This document shows positions 34,704 through 45,082 of a stretch of DNA of 64,000 nt, piece after piece (the first letter of the stretch is position 1; each line of letters opens with the position of its first letter). The notes beneath the pieces are model-generated. The model searched no databases and had not been told where the DNA came from. It saw only the letters and a list, made by a program, of their open reading frames with translations. This DNA is from Hippasteria phrygiana (Eukaryota > Echinodermata > Asteroidea > Valvatida > Goniasteridae). The translations under genes were made by a program, and so were the position numbers. The DNA lies in contig JAZGUH010000564.1 of the NCBI GenBank assembly GCA_037893225.1, positions 1,798,001-1,862,000 of the forward strand. Reading direction: 5' to 3'.

Positions 34704-34881
34704 GCTCCCGGAGGCTTGCGACGAAGAAATGAAGCGGTTGTATAAAGACAACGCGTCCGAAATAAAAATTGCTCTGGGTGGAGGAACCGTGACTGAGGCG
34801 AAGACCAAGGAGGATCTCTTGACCGATCGTTTCAAAATAACTTTTATTCCTGGCTTTGTTCCCGCCTGGCTTAAATTCTGA
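34704..34881 (+). CDS. Secreted ADF/cofilin-like protein, coding exon 3 (actin-binding helix)
   Basis: After TTTTTTCTGATAG one base completes the split Trp codon; then 58 codons run to TGA. LPEACDEEMKRLYKDNASEI continues KIALGGGTVTEAKTKEDL, matching the cofilin order of W-x-P-(D/E)-x-A, the long actin-binding helix, an I-K-x-x-L end and a G turn. In cofilin this helix has Lys and Met at key actin contacts. Here one Lys aligns, but other positions are Glu and Arg, so ordinary F-actin binding may be altered. The last 18 residues end in a hydrophobic FIPGFVPAWLKF. A possible ATTAAA polyadenylation signal lies about 150 bases downstream. Confidence 0.7.
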
Positions 34882-35528
34882 GGATATAGACTGACTAAAG
34901 TATACGGGTTACTGAATGATTGATTGGCGCATAACATTAATATTGCGGAATTCGTGTTTTCTTAGCCATGAGGTGGGGTGTAGAGTTTTGTTTCTCGAGT
35001 TAAAGCATCGCTAATGACAAATTATAAATTAAAAAATCCACTCGGGAGAGACAGACAAATTATTTCTTTTAGTTAAACTTTTCGCCTAAAGAAGTATTCT
35101 TGAAAATCTTCCCTAAAGCGAATAGCGATTTTCTTTTTGTACCAGATTTTGAAAATGGAAATGCTAGTTTCGGAATCATTATTCATTTTAACATGCGGCT
35201 AAATCCAACCCGTACCAATGAATAAGTTTTACATTGATGAAATGCTTATAAATCACATTTGCCTCGTTATTCACATCAGCATTTGAATACTTCTTCAGGA
35301 GTGGATCAAGCTTGGAATGATGTATATCCCTCCTTTCCTTAATATTACATATTTAAGCATTTATGCATTTTTATGTTTGATAGAAATGTTAATTTAACTT
35401 GGTGGCGATAAGACGCTAAATGATTAGGTATTAAAAACTGGAGGCAATGAAACGTTCTCTACTTTTGTATTTAATATCTATGGTGCGCATTTTGAAAAAC
35501 GCTGGACGCCGTCGTGTTACAAATTCGC
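34882..35528. other. 3' flank of the ADF-H gene
   Basis: Presumed 3' UTR with AATTAAA near 35026 and then AT-rich intergenic DNA. Nothing else seen. Confidence 0.45.
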
Positions 35529-35751
35529 AAATAGGCCAGTTCGGTATCTCTCTCAAAGGTCAAAGGTTATTCGTGATAAAATTGCTGAATCAATGTCACG
35601 CCATTACGCGAACGCTCATTTTAATTGAATTTAACGCGTGCGCGTTGTGCGACCACCTTTTGCGTTCACATGCACGCGTTAGGTCACGCGGGTCATTCGG
35701 GATAAAATGTCATTGTGCACATGCGCAGTTGAAATACCGAACTGGCTTATT
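35529..35751. mobile_element. Repeat D, complete copy with TIRs
   Basis: Left AATAGGCCAGTTCGGTAT; right, reverse complemented, AATAAGCCAGTTCGGTAT. The interior includes GCGTGCGCGTTGTGCGACCA and GTTAGGTCACGCGGGTCATT. A second copy at 52379-53355 is split by another MITE and a terminus occurs alone at 16576-16598. Confidence 0.75.
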
Positions 35752-36717
35752 CAAGGCGATTTCATAAATACGCAGCTTGTGTAGTCGCAATGCGTGCTAC
35801 CAAAACGCTCGGAGTGGAGATATGCGACTTCGTACGATTACGCCATCGTATTTATAAAGGTCGTACAAGATTTCGTCGTGTGCCCGGCATAAGGCCGTAA
35901 GCGCGCTTTAAAATTTGACGCGTAATTACACTTTCTGAGAAAATCGACTTTAAAGTTTTTGTGTTGGCATTTCTCGGATGAAATTTATTATTTCAAAAAA
36001 TGCCAAGCATTTTAAAATACAAATATTACTTAAATAAAGTTATTTACATATTTATGCTAACGACCTTTTGCCAGGAAGTCCTTCTGCCTTAAACGTGCGC
36101 CTAAGCGGCATGTGAAATGCTTACCTTTTGCCGGGAACAAACTTTGCTCCAAGCGCGTTTACTTCCAATTGAAGTATCATGTTTTGTTACATTGGTATTA
36201 TACGCTTAATACGTCCTTTTGCCGGGAACAAAAATGCAGAACCCCTCCTTCCGTCTTTTTCATTCTGTTAATACGTCATTCTGACGTAACCCTTGAGACG
36301 AAATGTATATCAAAATAGAGATATTTCAATACCCTATCGATTACCCCCAAAACCCGAATTTGACCTGTTGTCCCTGCCAAGGCCCTGCCAAGCACTCCAG
36401 TCCTAATCCCAATCACAAGCTATTCAAATGAGCTTTGACAAAGGCATTCCTTTGTCATTGTTCATCCAGTTACTTGTGACCGGCTTTATGAAAGGACTTC
36501 TGACTGGACTTGCGAAATTACTTGTGAAAGTACTTGCAGGGACTCGACTCCAACTCTGCAATGATCCCCCCCCCCCCCCCCCCCCCCTCCCCCGGTCCCG
36601 AGAGGAAAAAAGGCCCGGTCTTGGAGAGTCGAGTGTAAGTTTTTAATAATTTCATTTGAACGCCAATTCAAGTCTGGTACCCTGAACATAAGTCCGGTTG
36701 CTACCATAGTTAAATGT
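35752..36717. other. Intergenic, C tract and minor repeats
   Basis: CCTTTTGCCGGGAACAAA recurs near 36122 and 36211, with a CCTTTTGCCAGGAAG variant near 36063: a short degenerate repeat. A C run lies at about 36566-36587. Sequence near 36415-36560 (CACAAGCTATTCAAA, CTTGTGA words) resembles 160-260. No gene. Confidence 0.5.
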
Positions 36718-37194
36718 AGTGTACACGATTGGTAATCCTCCCCATTTTTTTTTTCAGTGGATAATTACGAAATACCTTACTAGACTGTAAGTTAATAGTA
36801 GTCTCAATCATCCTGTGAAATGATGGCACCAGGTGTGCTGTCGTTGTAAAGAAAAGAGGAAATTTATATCGTTTTTCAACGATTTCCGGCCGGCAATCGT
36901 TGGAAAACTGCCCTGTAGCCTTTAGTCAAGGCGCGCGTGGCTACCCGACGAGTGGCGCGCCCCGGACATGATGGCTATCCGGGGCGCGTCACGCGCCAAG
37001 ATAGACACGTGCGCCTTGACTAAAGGTTATCATCCGCCCGACGGTTGAAAACAAACGCCGTTTTTCTCGGTTTTTTTTTGCCATCCAACAACGCAAAACT
37101 TTGAACAGGTCAGTGGAACGATATTTCCTACAAAATACTGACCCCCAAATCTGCCCATTTCTGAAAATTGCAACAATGACCAATAATGTACACT
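36718..37194. mobile_element. MITE family E, copy 1 (with GC-rich palindromic core)
   Basis: The ends are inverted: AGTGTACACGATTGGTAATC on the left and AGTGTACATTATTGGTCATT after reverse complementing the right. The core at about 36917-37029 is an inverted repeat of its own (CCTTTAGTCAAGGCGC, with its complement at the other side). Copy 3 at 56923-57409 has the same core, inverted; copy 2 at 53530-53915 lacks it. Confidence 0.85.
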
Positions 37195-37539
37195 ACCTTT
37201 TTAAAAACAAATCATCGGATATTCAAAAGAAGTTGAGGAATACAGGCCATTTATATACCGTGGCGAACATAAACGGTAACATCCAAATAATTATAACATC
37301 GACAATAGAGTACCCAAGTGATGACGTCAATCAATGCAATGTTTGGAGAAAGAATAGGGCCTACATTTTTAACTACCATTGCCGCGGCAACTGACGTCCG
37401 ACTTTAGTACTCTATTTTAGACATTTTAGGAAAAGGGAAGAATTCCTCCCGTTTTCGTAACGTGACATTGGTGCCACTGGTCCCTCGAATCGTTGGAATA
37501 ATCTGATCCATCCAGTCGGGTAAGCAGACTACCGGTAGT
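37195..37539. other. Intergenic, nothing recognised
   Basis: Short frames only. It may include the body of the minus-strand SINE that starts at 37608. Confidence 0.4.
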
Positions 37540-37608
37540 TTTTAAAATTCGAACCTGCGACCTTCGGAATGCCGTACCGGCGCTCTACCAACTGAGCTAT
37601 CTTGACCC
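37540..37608 (-). repeat. tRNA-derived SINE head or tRNA pseudogene
   Basis: The minus strand reads GGGTCAAGATAGCTCAGTTG then GTAGAGCGCC and AGGTTCGAATT: near-perfect RNA polymerase III A box (TAGCTCAGTTGGTAG) and B box (GGTTCGAAT). The TTCGAAT loop has no complementary 3' strand for its T stem, and the acceptor ends do not pair, so it is not a working tRNA. A tRNA-derived SINE running to lower coordinates is most likely. Confidence 0.65.
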
Positions 37609-38196
37609 ATGTTGGCGGTCTCCTAGATTGTCAGTATCTTTTGGTGGGCGCTAGTCGGAAGTCATTAACCCATATTGCCGTAAAGCCAAGCATCACGCCT
37701 AAATTTTTCGATACATTTATTATTACACAGTTGTAATAATAAGGGAAGAAATACGTGTTGGGCCGGTTTTAAACAAGTAGGCCTACGTTTAAAACCGCCT
37801 TTGGGCCTTTGACGCTGATATTGGAGAGCTTTTCTTTCGGGACGGTAGAGCGTACAGGATGGAGAGTCAACCGAACGTGAAGATCCTTGCACACACGCAC
37901 CCGTCCTGATTTGTAAGCTGTTTCGATTCCTGTGGACGGTGACAAAACGCGTGGTGGCGTGATCACAAGTGCAGTGCAAACGCCCTCTCTCGATCGCGAT
38001 TGTTATATCAACAATGGCGAATGATTTCTATACTTCAGCCTCATGAATTTGAGTTCGTAAGCTTGAAACAGATTGTATAGGCCTAGTTTTAAAGTGGGTT
38101 TAGCACTTAAACAACAGTAAAATCACTCACCGAGCAGGCATTTGTCAAGGGCGGCGGAACAGGGGTGGCAGTTGCCACCCTAAAACAAACTTGTGG
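37609..38196. other. Intergenic, unassigned open stretch
   Basis: A minus-strand stretch around 37966-37769 reads TPPRVLSPSTGIETAYKSGR and on to LTLHPVRSTVPKEKLSN with no stop. It looks more protein-like than its neighbours but has no clear splice borders or family, so no gene is called. Confidence 0.3.
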
Positions 38197-38231
38197 AGCG
38201 TATTGGGGTGGCAGTGCCACCCCAATACGCT
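38197..38231. repeat. Perfect palindrome, 17-bp arms
   Basis: AGCGTATTGGGGTGGCA, one central G, then its exact complement. GGGGTGGCAGTTGCCACCC just upstream (38163-38180) is a related palindrome. Probably the hinge of an inverted duplication. Confidence 0.85.
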
Positions 38232-38339
38232 TTAAGCAGTTTTAAGCAGTAACATTAGTTTCTTTTGTTTCCACATTCTGTCTTAATTGGTTGGGTGACA
38301 AACATAAACAAACAAAAACAACTTGGTTTCGCATAGCAT

Positions 38340-38970
38340 TCCAGGCACGCGTTACAGCGGCCCCCGGCCCCACGCCGTTAGACGCTCCGCTTGCTTCGCT
38401 CGCTCCGCCGCTTCGCGTTCGGGTCACTATCTATTTGCAGGCGTGGATCCGAGGGGGGAGGGGGGGGGGGTCGCCGCGGGGGGGCGCCGCGGGGGTACGT
38501 GCCCCCCCCCCCCCCCCCCCCGGTAAATCGAGTCCCAAAAAAATGGAGAAAAAAGAGGGGGAGGGAGCGCAACCTCCTTACAAAAATACCGGCGCCGATA
38601 TTAAACACTACTTTTTGGCATAAAAAAACTTTCCTGAAAAATGCAATAAGAAGAAAAAAAGATTATGAATCATGTCATAGAACTGAAACCCTCTTTTAAG
38701 AGAACCGGAATATTTCCCGGAGCCCGGGATTCCAATTCTCCATCTCAACATCTAATCCCCTTGGGTGAGTTTATTACTGGTTACATGGCCACAACCAGCA
38801 GGAAACAATTGATCACTGAATGACATACTAAAGGTGCCCAATTCCTTTTTGGGTGGCCTAAACGCACACTTTTTTCAATATATAATATTCAGTGCCATGT
38901 CCAGTAATGGTCGTTGAAATAGGTGCACAAACATGGCTAAAATAATGGCTAAAAATAATAGCTAAAATCA

Positions 38971-39006
<36 letters not shown>

Positions 39007-39505
39007 TCCATATAATCTTAACAACTTTTGCTAAAAAAGTCTGGTGAAAGTGGCCCGGAAACGCCTCAGATTGCACCACGGAGCATCCAGAATCCAACAT
39101 TTTCCGGGGCCCTTAAGCGAGCTCCGGACCCGACCCACGCACTAAGGGCTTCGCGCTCCCAATTAAAGGGCAAAAAATGAAAATTAAACGCCCAAAAATG
39201 GGGGAGGGAGGAACTTAGTTTTTTGTAGCCATGACATGGCTAAAATATGGCTAAAAATAATGGCTAAAATAATGACATATTTTCAGTATTATCTTCACAA
39301 CTTTTGCAAAAAAAAGTCTGGTGAAAGTGGTCATCAGGAATCGCCTCCGATTGCACCACGGATCATCCAGAAAATTAATAAAAGCCCTTACGGACCTCAC
39401 GCCGTACGGTACGCCGTAAGGGCTTCGCGCTCGTATTTTGTCCGTTTTGGGTGTGCCCCCGTCTACAAAATTCCTGGATCCGCGCCTGATTTGCCACCCC
39501 AATAA
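38340..39505. repeat. Duplicated repeat block with GC homopolymers
   Basis: About 38930-39160 and 39232-39440 are direct copies: ATGGCTAAAATAATGGCT, CAACTTTTGC, AGTCTGGTGAAAGTGG, GATTGCACCACGGA, CATCCAGAA and GGGCTTCGCGCTC occur in the same order in each. The first contains an (AT)n run at about 38969-39003. GGATCCGCGCCTG at 39476 has an inverted relative near 38440, beside long G and C runs (38460-38521). Likely fragments of one retroposon family. Confidence 0.7.
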
Positions 39506-39689
39506 AAATCAGCTTCCGCCACCCTTGTTTGTATTGGACTCCATGTTGTTTTTCACGCAGACCGGACGCTATTTCACCCGAACCGTTCCCAAACTCAACA
39601 GGACGGAGACATGTTCGGTTTCGCGCATGCGCAGATCGATGTTTTCGCTCGGCTTACCGTCCTTTGTCTCCCGTCCCGCGCGAATCGAA

Positions 39690-40057
39690 AGCTCTCTAAT
39701 GCTCTCCGTAGCTAGACGGGCTCATTGCTCTCCGTGAAATGGCTTGGGCCAGACTAGCATAATTATTACTCTACGTATCTGGCTTGGGCCAGACTATAGC
39801 CTATTGCTCTCCGTAGATGGCTTGGGCCAGACAGACTCATTGCTCTCCGTAGATGACTTGGGCCAGACCGGCTCATTGATCTCCGTAGATGGCTTGGGCC
39901 AGACTAGCCCATTGCTCTCCGCAGATGGCCTGGGCCAGACCAACTCATTGCTTTCCGTAGATGGCCTGGGTCAGACCGGCTTATTGCTCTCCGTAAAATG
40001 GCTTTGGGCCAGACCGGCTATTGCTCTCCGTAAAATGACTTTGGGCCAGACCGGCTA
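39690..40057. repeat. 36-bp minisatellite, about nine units
   Basis: GCTTGGGCCAGAC followed by TTGCTCTCCGTAGATG recurs every 36-37 bases. Because 36 is a multiple of three, one frame stays open as a 12-residue repeat (LLSVDGLGQTGS-like). I see no start or splice context for translation. Identity falls at both ends. Confidence 0.9.
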
Positions 40058-40189
40058 GCGAATCATTTTTTCCCAAACTACATCCGAATGATTCATTGTT
40101 GAGCGCCCTCTATAATGCTTTTAATATACGTACGCATGCGTATAGGGCTGGGTATATAATGCAATGAATTCTCGAGGTCTTCCGAGCAT

Positions 40190-40245
40190 TTTTGGCCTAC
40201 GGTGCTAGACTGAGGCAGAAGGCACTGGGTTCGAGACCTCTATGT
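40190..40245 (+). repeat. Weak tRNA-like sequence
   Basis: GGGTTCGAGACCTC at about 40227-40240 is a good B box, and TTTTGGCCTACGGTG about 35 bases upstream is a loose A box. Stems do not close properly. Possibly a decayed SINE. Confidence 0.3.
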
Positions 40246-40514
40246 TACCAATTTCTTTTTTCTTTTTTAATTTCCAGCTTTGGAGGATTTTTTTTAAGGG
40301 AAATAAAGTCCGGAATTTTATTACGTTCGAATTCATTTTTTTCCCTAATTCGTGGCTCCGAAGGATAAATTTAAAAAAAAAAGGGAAGTAGAGTCCGAAA
40401 TCTCATAGCGTTAACCCTATTCGGATGTCGTTTGGGGGAAAAAATTCGCCGGCCAATGGACAGATCCGGCCTGTCAATCAAACAGTGCACATTGACCAAT
40501 AGGATTACGACAGT

Positions 40515-40640
40515 TATGAGAGAGACTGGGATTGCGGGTAACACCATGTGAAATAAATCTCTTCTAGGAAGAAGTGTTCTGAAAAGAACCGGGGTGAGTG
40601 TGTAACTCGACGTTTCGGACAGTGTGCTATAAACTAGTTT
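40515..40640 (-). repeat. Second copy of the histone-stem-loop repeat
   Basis: On the minus strand: CCGAAACGTCGAG, then CGGTTCTTTTCAGAACACTT, a purine block AGAAGAGATTT, then CACATGGTGTTACCCGCAAT. The order matches 4900-4777. The loop block 40590-40575 keeps five of six stem pairs. Confidence 0.5.
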
Positions 40641-40918
40641 CAACTTGCCTCGGGAGGGCCTGTTTCGTGTCCTTGTATTTTGTAAAACGTAAACATAATC
40701 CCTTCAGCAGTAAGGCCCAGTACAATAGCCACTATTGTTGAAGTCCAGAGTGCTAACCATCAATCCATAACGGTAATTTTTTTTCAAATTTTCAGCCAAA
40801 CGTCCCCCGAATATGTCGACATTATTAGCGTAGGCTAGTACTGTTCATGTTTCACATTTTTAATCTAACAATAAAATAGTAATAACTAATATGTTTCATT
40901 AAAAAAATTATTCCATAG

Positions 40919-41028
40919 CACTTCAAAGAAGGCCAGCCTACAGCAATCTATCCTGATCCCATACCAGTTGATGGTAGTGAAATATATAAATCAAGGAAGC
41001 TACCACTGAAACGAATACTTGGAACTCG
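40919..41028 (+). CDS. Unrecognised gene, third-last coding exon
   Basis: A TTATTCCATAG acceptor, then 36 codons plus two bases: HFKEGQPTAIYPDPIPVDGS followed by EIYKSRKLPLKRILGT, and a GTATGT donor (phase 2). The next exon at 42084 supplies the one base needed, and the third at 42989 fits the same way. Proline-rich then basic. No domain recognised. Upstream exons are not certain; the exon at 12232 ends in the required phase 0, but that intron would be huge. Confidence 0.5.
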
Positions 41029-41284
41029 GTATGTGTATTTATTTTGCATGAATTTTAGCAAAGCTGTACCATTTCTCTAACATAAATGAACAAATATAAC
41101 TGAAATGTACCCTGCCATTCCTGAAGCTTTATGGCACTTCTAAATCTGCATTTAACTTTTCACCTCCCAAGTTCGACTAAAGTAAAAAAAAAGAAAAAAA
41201 AAAAGGGGGTAGGGTGTTGGTGATTTTTCTTAGTAAGTTCTGCCACAATTAAAATGTCTGGTATTTTTCTTGCATTAATTTAAA

Positions 41285-41550
41285 GTATTGGGGAGACGGT
41301 GGCCGGCTTGTGGTTAGGGTTCAGAACTCGTGATCAGAGGGTCAGGGGTTCGAATCCAGCTTCACCCCCACTTGCCTCTCTCCACCCAAGAGTATAAATG
41401 GGTACCGGCATTAGCTGAAGAGTAACCTGCGATGGACTGGCATCCAGAGGGAATAGAAATATTCTGTCATTGCATACCAAGGAAACCGGAGATAAACGCC
41501 GGCCTGATGGGTCATATTGACTCGCGACAGACTTTACTTACTTAATTTGA
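41285..41550 (+). repeat. tRNA-derived SINE
   Basis: GGCCGGCTTGTGGTTAGGGT provides an A box and GGGGTTCGAATCC a perfect B box, about 35 bases apart, as in tRNA genes, but stems are not closed. A tRNA-unrelated body follows (ACCTGCGATGGACTGGCATC, GGAAACCGGAGATAAACGCC) and a short TTTACTTACTTAATT tail. It lies in an intron of the gene at 40919-43061. Confidence 0.75.
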
Positions 41551-42083
41551 AGTAGTAGCCTACTTGTCCATTTCTCTTCAACATTGTAGTACAGATGGTG
41601 TATTATATTGGGTATTGTAACTAATACTCATGATAAATCTCCAAACTTTTTGACATGTTTTCAGTGTTTCACAGTAATGTAATTATAGGGGTTGGGTGCC
41701 CCCCCCCCCCGAAAAAAAATATATAAATTTTCCATCTGCAGTTTTATTTTCTTAATCGATTAGCAAAAGTATCAATTATTCAGATATTCCAGTTTGAATA
41801 ATCAATGCGCAAGAGCAATAAACAAGAAAATCAAAATATAAATCTGAATCAGAATATTTTGGTTACTTCTCTAAACTGCAGTGTTGAATTTGACAATGCA
41901 GAGAGATGTCTCACTCGTTTCATTAACAAAAAATCTATGAAACTAAAAAAAGCCAAACAAATTGACACAGATAGTACCTCATATACTCTCAAAGATCATA
42001 TTACTAATTATTGCAAAAATATCATAATTTTCTGATAACGTGGAATTTTACTAATAATATGGTAACGTTTTCTCTCTTTCAAG
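41551..42083. other. Intron with a small AT-rich open frame
   Basis: Contains a C run near 41700. An ATG at 41805 opens 76 codons (MRKSNKQENQNINLNQNILV and on). Asn/Lys-rich composition in AT-rich DNA makes chance likely, and no family is recognised. Ends at the TTCTCTCTTTCAAG acceptor. Confidence 0.35.
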
Positions 42084-42194
42084 TGGACAGACTTCAGAAC
42101 TGAATCCAAAGAAACAGAAAACCATGTCCCACGCAGAAACTGTCGAGTTCTCCAGATACACCGGTGGCCGAAGCTCAATCTGCTACTTGTCTAT
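42084..42194 (+). CDS. Unrecognised gene, penultimate coding exon
   Basis: One base completes the split Arg codon, then GQTSELNPKKQKTMSHAETV and EFSRYTGGRSSICYLS run to a GTGAGT donor with two bases over (phase 2). The acceptor has a strong pyrimidine tract. Basic and Ser-rich. Its following intron, 42195-42988, is filled by an antisense YqaJ pseudogene. Confidence 0.5.
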
Positions 42195-42204
42195 GTGAGT
42201 TTCA

Positions 42205-42929
42205 TTACTGTTCAACATTAGCCAGAAATGGAATGACATGCTGCTTGTAGAAAGTAGCCAGTGTCCAAAGCATGGGTTTACACACCTCGGCATTAGGTAG
42301 TATTCTTTCAGTGTACAAGTCTTTGCTTGTGTAAATTGCAAAGTCACAAAATGGGGCTCCAGTCACCATTAGTTGTCCCTGGACTTGGTGAAAGTACTGA
42401 TGGGTCTTCTTGAGTGTCAAGCAATCCTTAGACTTTGCCATGCAGAAGTTCGGAATGTTTTCCACAGCCTCTGCAACTGTCATTTCTCGTGCACTTGATC
42501 TCCAGAAGACCTGTTTGTCACACACCTTGCCATCTGGGGTAGCACCTAAGAAGCTGAAAGTCGGATTAACCACCAGGCCACAGTCATGTATGTGTAGGCC
42601 ACTGATCTTGCTAACATACATCCTTGGCACTGCTCTCATGCCATATATTATATGTCACTGCCTCACTTCGTACAACCTGTGGTGAACACGAGCTTGTCAA
42701 AAACTTTGTGTTCACCTTCTTTTTTCCTCTGGATAACTCGGCCAAACTGCAAAGCAGTCAGTCTCTTTTCTCTACGTTTATGCCAAAGCTTGCAGCTTGC
42801 CTGCTGACTTGTTGCTTGCTCTAATGCCTCTGCCTCCTCTTGCGTTATTGCAGTCTCCACATTACAGTCTACACCAGAATAAGGTGACTCAGTTACTGCT
42901 TTGCAGGAAGGTTCTTTGAAGTCATTTAT
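42205..42929 (-). pseudogene. YqaJ-type exonuclease domain, frame-broken
   Basis: After a minus-strand acceptor (TTTTTCTTCAG), INDFKEPSCK leads to LWHKRREKRLTALQFGRVIQ, the entry of the YqaJ/lambda-exonuclease-like fold. A stop and frame shift near 42660-42636 follow (around HIIYGM). The second part has GLVVNPTFSFLGATPDGKV, carrying the metal-binding G-x-T-P-D-G block, and YFHQVQGQLMVTGAPFCDFA with the catalytic Q-x-Q motif. It ends at a stop near 42205. YqaJ proteins are widely expanded in marine invertebrates, often beside SAP or THAP domains, and are thought to be element-borne. No activity is expected from this copy. Confidence 0.75.
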
Positions 42930-42988
42930 CTGAAGAAAAACAGATATATGTAATAATTAATTTGTTGGTTTACTTGTTTAAATTACAG

Positions 42989-43061
42989 CAACCACTGGTC
43001 TAGACTTGTTGGCAGCAGCATCACGAATCCGCGAACTGGAAGGGGAGAAATGAATCGCTAA
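42989..43061 (+). CDS. Unrecognised gene, last coding exon
   Basis: A TAAATTACAG acceptor, one base completing the split codon, then NHWSRLVGSSITNPRTGRGE and MNR to TAA at 43059-43061. This is the only frame that joins the preceding exon. Another frame of the same DNA reads as a coiled coil (LLAAASRIRELEGEK, then after a one-base shift LATKVLELHERKQELN) up to a GTAAGT donor at 43130, so an alternative or ancestral reading exists. Moderate confidence in the model. Confidence 0.4.
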
Positions 43062-44869
43062 CAGTTGATCTTGCTACCAAGGTGTTGGAACTACATGAAA
43101 GAAAGCAAGAATTGAACAGGACATCATCAAGTAAGTGTGACCAGTCGACCCGGTTGGTCACCTGGTCCCTCCACTGCACAATCAGCTTACCTACAATTCT
43201 TCTTAATCTGGTGTTGAGTGTGACCGATCTACATATAAGAATCTTCTGGTCCCTCCACGGTCCTTGTTAAACATTCCTTTCTCTCTATTGTCATAATTTT
43301 GAACAAGTATGCGGCAATGCCTTGTAGAACACTCTCTATTGTACTTTAGTATGTGTGCACCCCTTTTGCTAGCACAATGCCCTATTCTTGCACCAACCCA
43401 GTTTACTCTGCATTGTGCGATACTATAGATACATATGTAGCTGTGCGCTACTGCCTCTCACCATGCTCTCACTTATATGTGAAACCTTTGGGTGTAGCTT
43501 TCTTGGCTCAGTGCAAAATTTACTTTAGTCACTCTGTTTTTGAGTTCCCTTGAGCGAACATCATCGTTGGTTCTGCAATTCAAATACGTACACGTTACGA
43601 CGTTGCTACGTTAGCACTAGCAGCCAATAAACTTATAATTTGCCCAGTGTTTTCAGCACATTCTTCGGTTGGCACAGGTCGGGGGACGCCGCATGGTAAG
43701 TTACAAATATTTCTAATAGTTAGTAGAACATGTACAATCCTATAATACATAGTATTTTGAGAAACTCGCCTCTTACAAGTATTGAATCGGTCGGAGGAAG
43801 TATCAATGCATCATAGTAGACTAAGATTTTAATTGAGTAAAACGAACTGTTGAATCTCTGCAATCCTGACTACATGTATATTCAAGCAATCCTGAAGTAA
43901 TACAATTTTGAGGAAATAGAAGTACCCAATATAGTTTGCTAAGAAACATGTACATGTAATGCCAATTTTCGAGGTTTAAATACCTAAATGAGATTTGAAC
44001 TGAAGTGGAATGAAATCTATTTAGTATTTACAGAGGAATCCACGCCCAAGTACAAGTTCACAATGGTTTTAATTACTGTAATTAGCACATATGAAGGTCT
44101 CACTTTGTAAAATATGCATCTATGGAGCCTCATATCAATTGTATATTTTCTTAAGTTCGTGAGGACAAAAGGCAAACGTGGAAGTCCAATTCTTGAACAT
44201 GTTTAATACTTTCACGGAAATAGATTGTTTTGCGGGAGTGAGGAAAACAAGATAAGGTAGTATTTGAAGAACAATTATAAATATCATAAAGTCATAGAAC
44301 ATTTTCTTGTACTTTACATCTTGACGTGCCTTATACCTCCTGTACAGCCGGCTCAGCCGTGCCGTATTCGTCAACCCCAGCTTATATACATATTGCTGGT
44401 AGGTGTTTTGATAAAATGTGTGCATCTCAGTTTATCAATGATGAAAACTATGCCCAATTTTGAAATGGTATAAGTGGAACTTTCATATAACGTAAATGCT
44501 TAAAGATTCTGCGACAAAGAATTATTGACAATACAAGTTTAGAAAGCTCGCCGTACATGTTTAGTGTGCATATTATTGTGAAATTATAGAGTAAATTACA
44601 AACTTTCCAGAGGCAACTTAAATACCTCTGTACTTGGTAAATTAAGCTTTTCTTGAGTGATCACAGATGCATTTTGATTTCACATTTTTGTTTGATATTC
44701 CTTTACAGATAACACATTGACTGTCGTTTTCGCTTGGTTTGAAAAGCTGTATTATTAAATACAGACTGTTGGAACTACCAACTGTGTGTGTATATATATC
44801 CAGTCTAGAATTATATGTAAATAAATTACCCAGAAATTAAACCTGTTTCTTTGTGCCTCCACATCCCTG
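43062..44869. other. Intergenic, one small exon-like piece
   Basis: A 40-base block at 43658-43697 lies between TTTTCAG and G|GTAAGT and fits in phase after the alternative donor at 43130 (reading HSSVGTGRGTPHG). The rest is AT-rich. No other gene or repeat recognised. Confidence 0.4.
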
Positions 44870-45082
44870 CCCCCGATTTCACTAAACACTGCGACGCGTC
44901 GTAACTCGAGTTACGACGAGTTACGCGTCGCAACTTACGACGCGTCTTACAAGCCATTTCACTAAAGTTACGATGCGTTCAATGCGTCGCAAATACCTTG
45001 ACAACGACATGAAACACGTCGTAAGTTACGACGTGTATTTGGGTCGTCGTAAATACATGAAATATATGAGAAAATCATAAAG
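44870..45082 (+). mobile_element. PIF/Harbinger-type 5' end upstream of HARBI1
   Basis: CCCCCGATTTCACTAAAC is followed by dense CGTCGTAACTCGAGTTACGA and GACGCGTC palindromes and, 82 bases on, CCATTTCACTAAAGTTACG. A similar arrangement occurs at 61998-62115 ahead of a Myb/SANT ORF. Harbinger elements end in GC-rich, palindromic subterminal repeats. The matching 3' terminus was not found. Confidence 0.55.

Noticed and set aside
37540..37608. Functional tRNA gene on the minus strand
   Set aside because: A and B boxes are good, but the acceptor and T stems do not pair; a SINE head or pseudo-tRNA fits better.
37769..37979. Protein-like minus-strand frames
   Set aside because: TPPRVLSPSTG...KEKLSN looks plausible but lacks clear splice borders or a recognisable family, and two frames overlap; kept only as a remark.
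39744..40058. 104-codon frame with a 12-residue repeat
   Set aside because: The 36-bp minisatellite keeps the frame open by arithmetic; no start context, splice site or domain.
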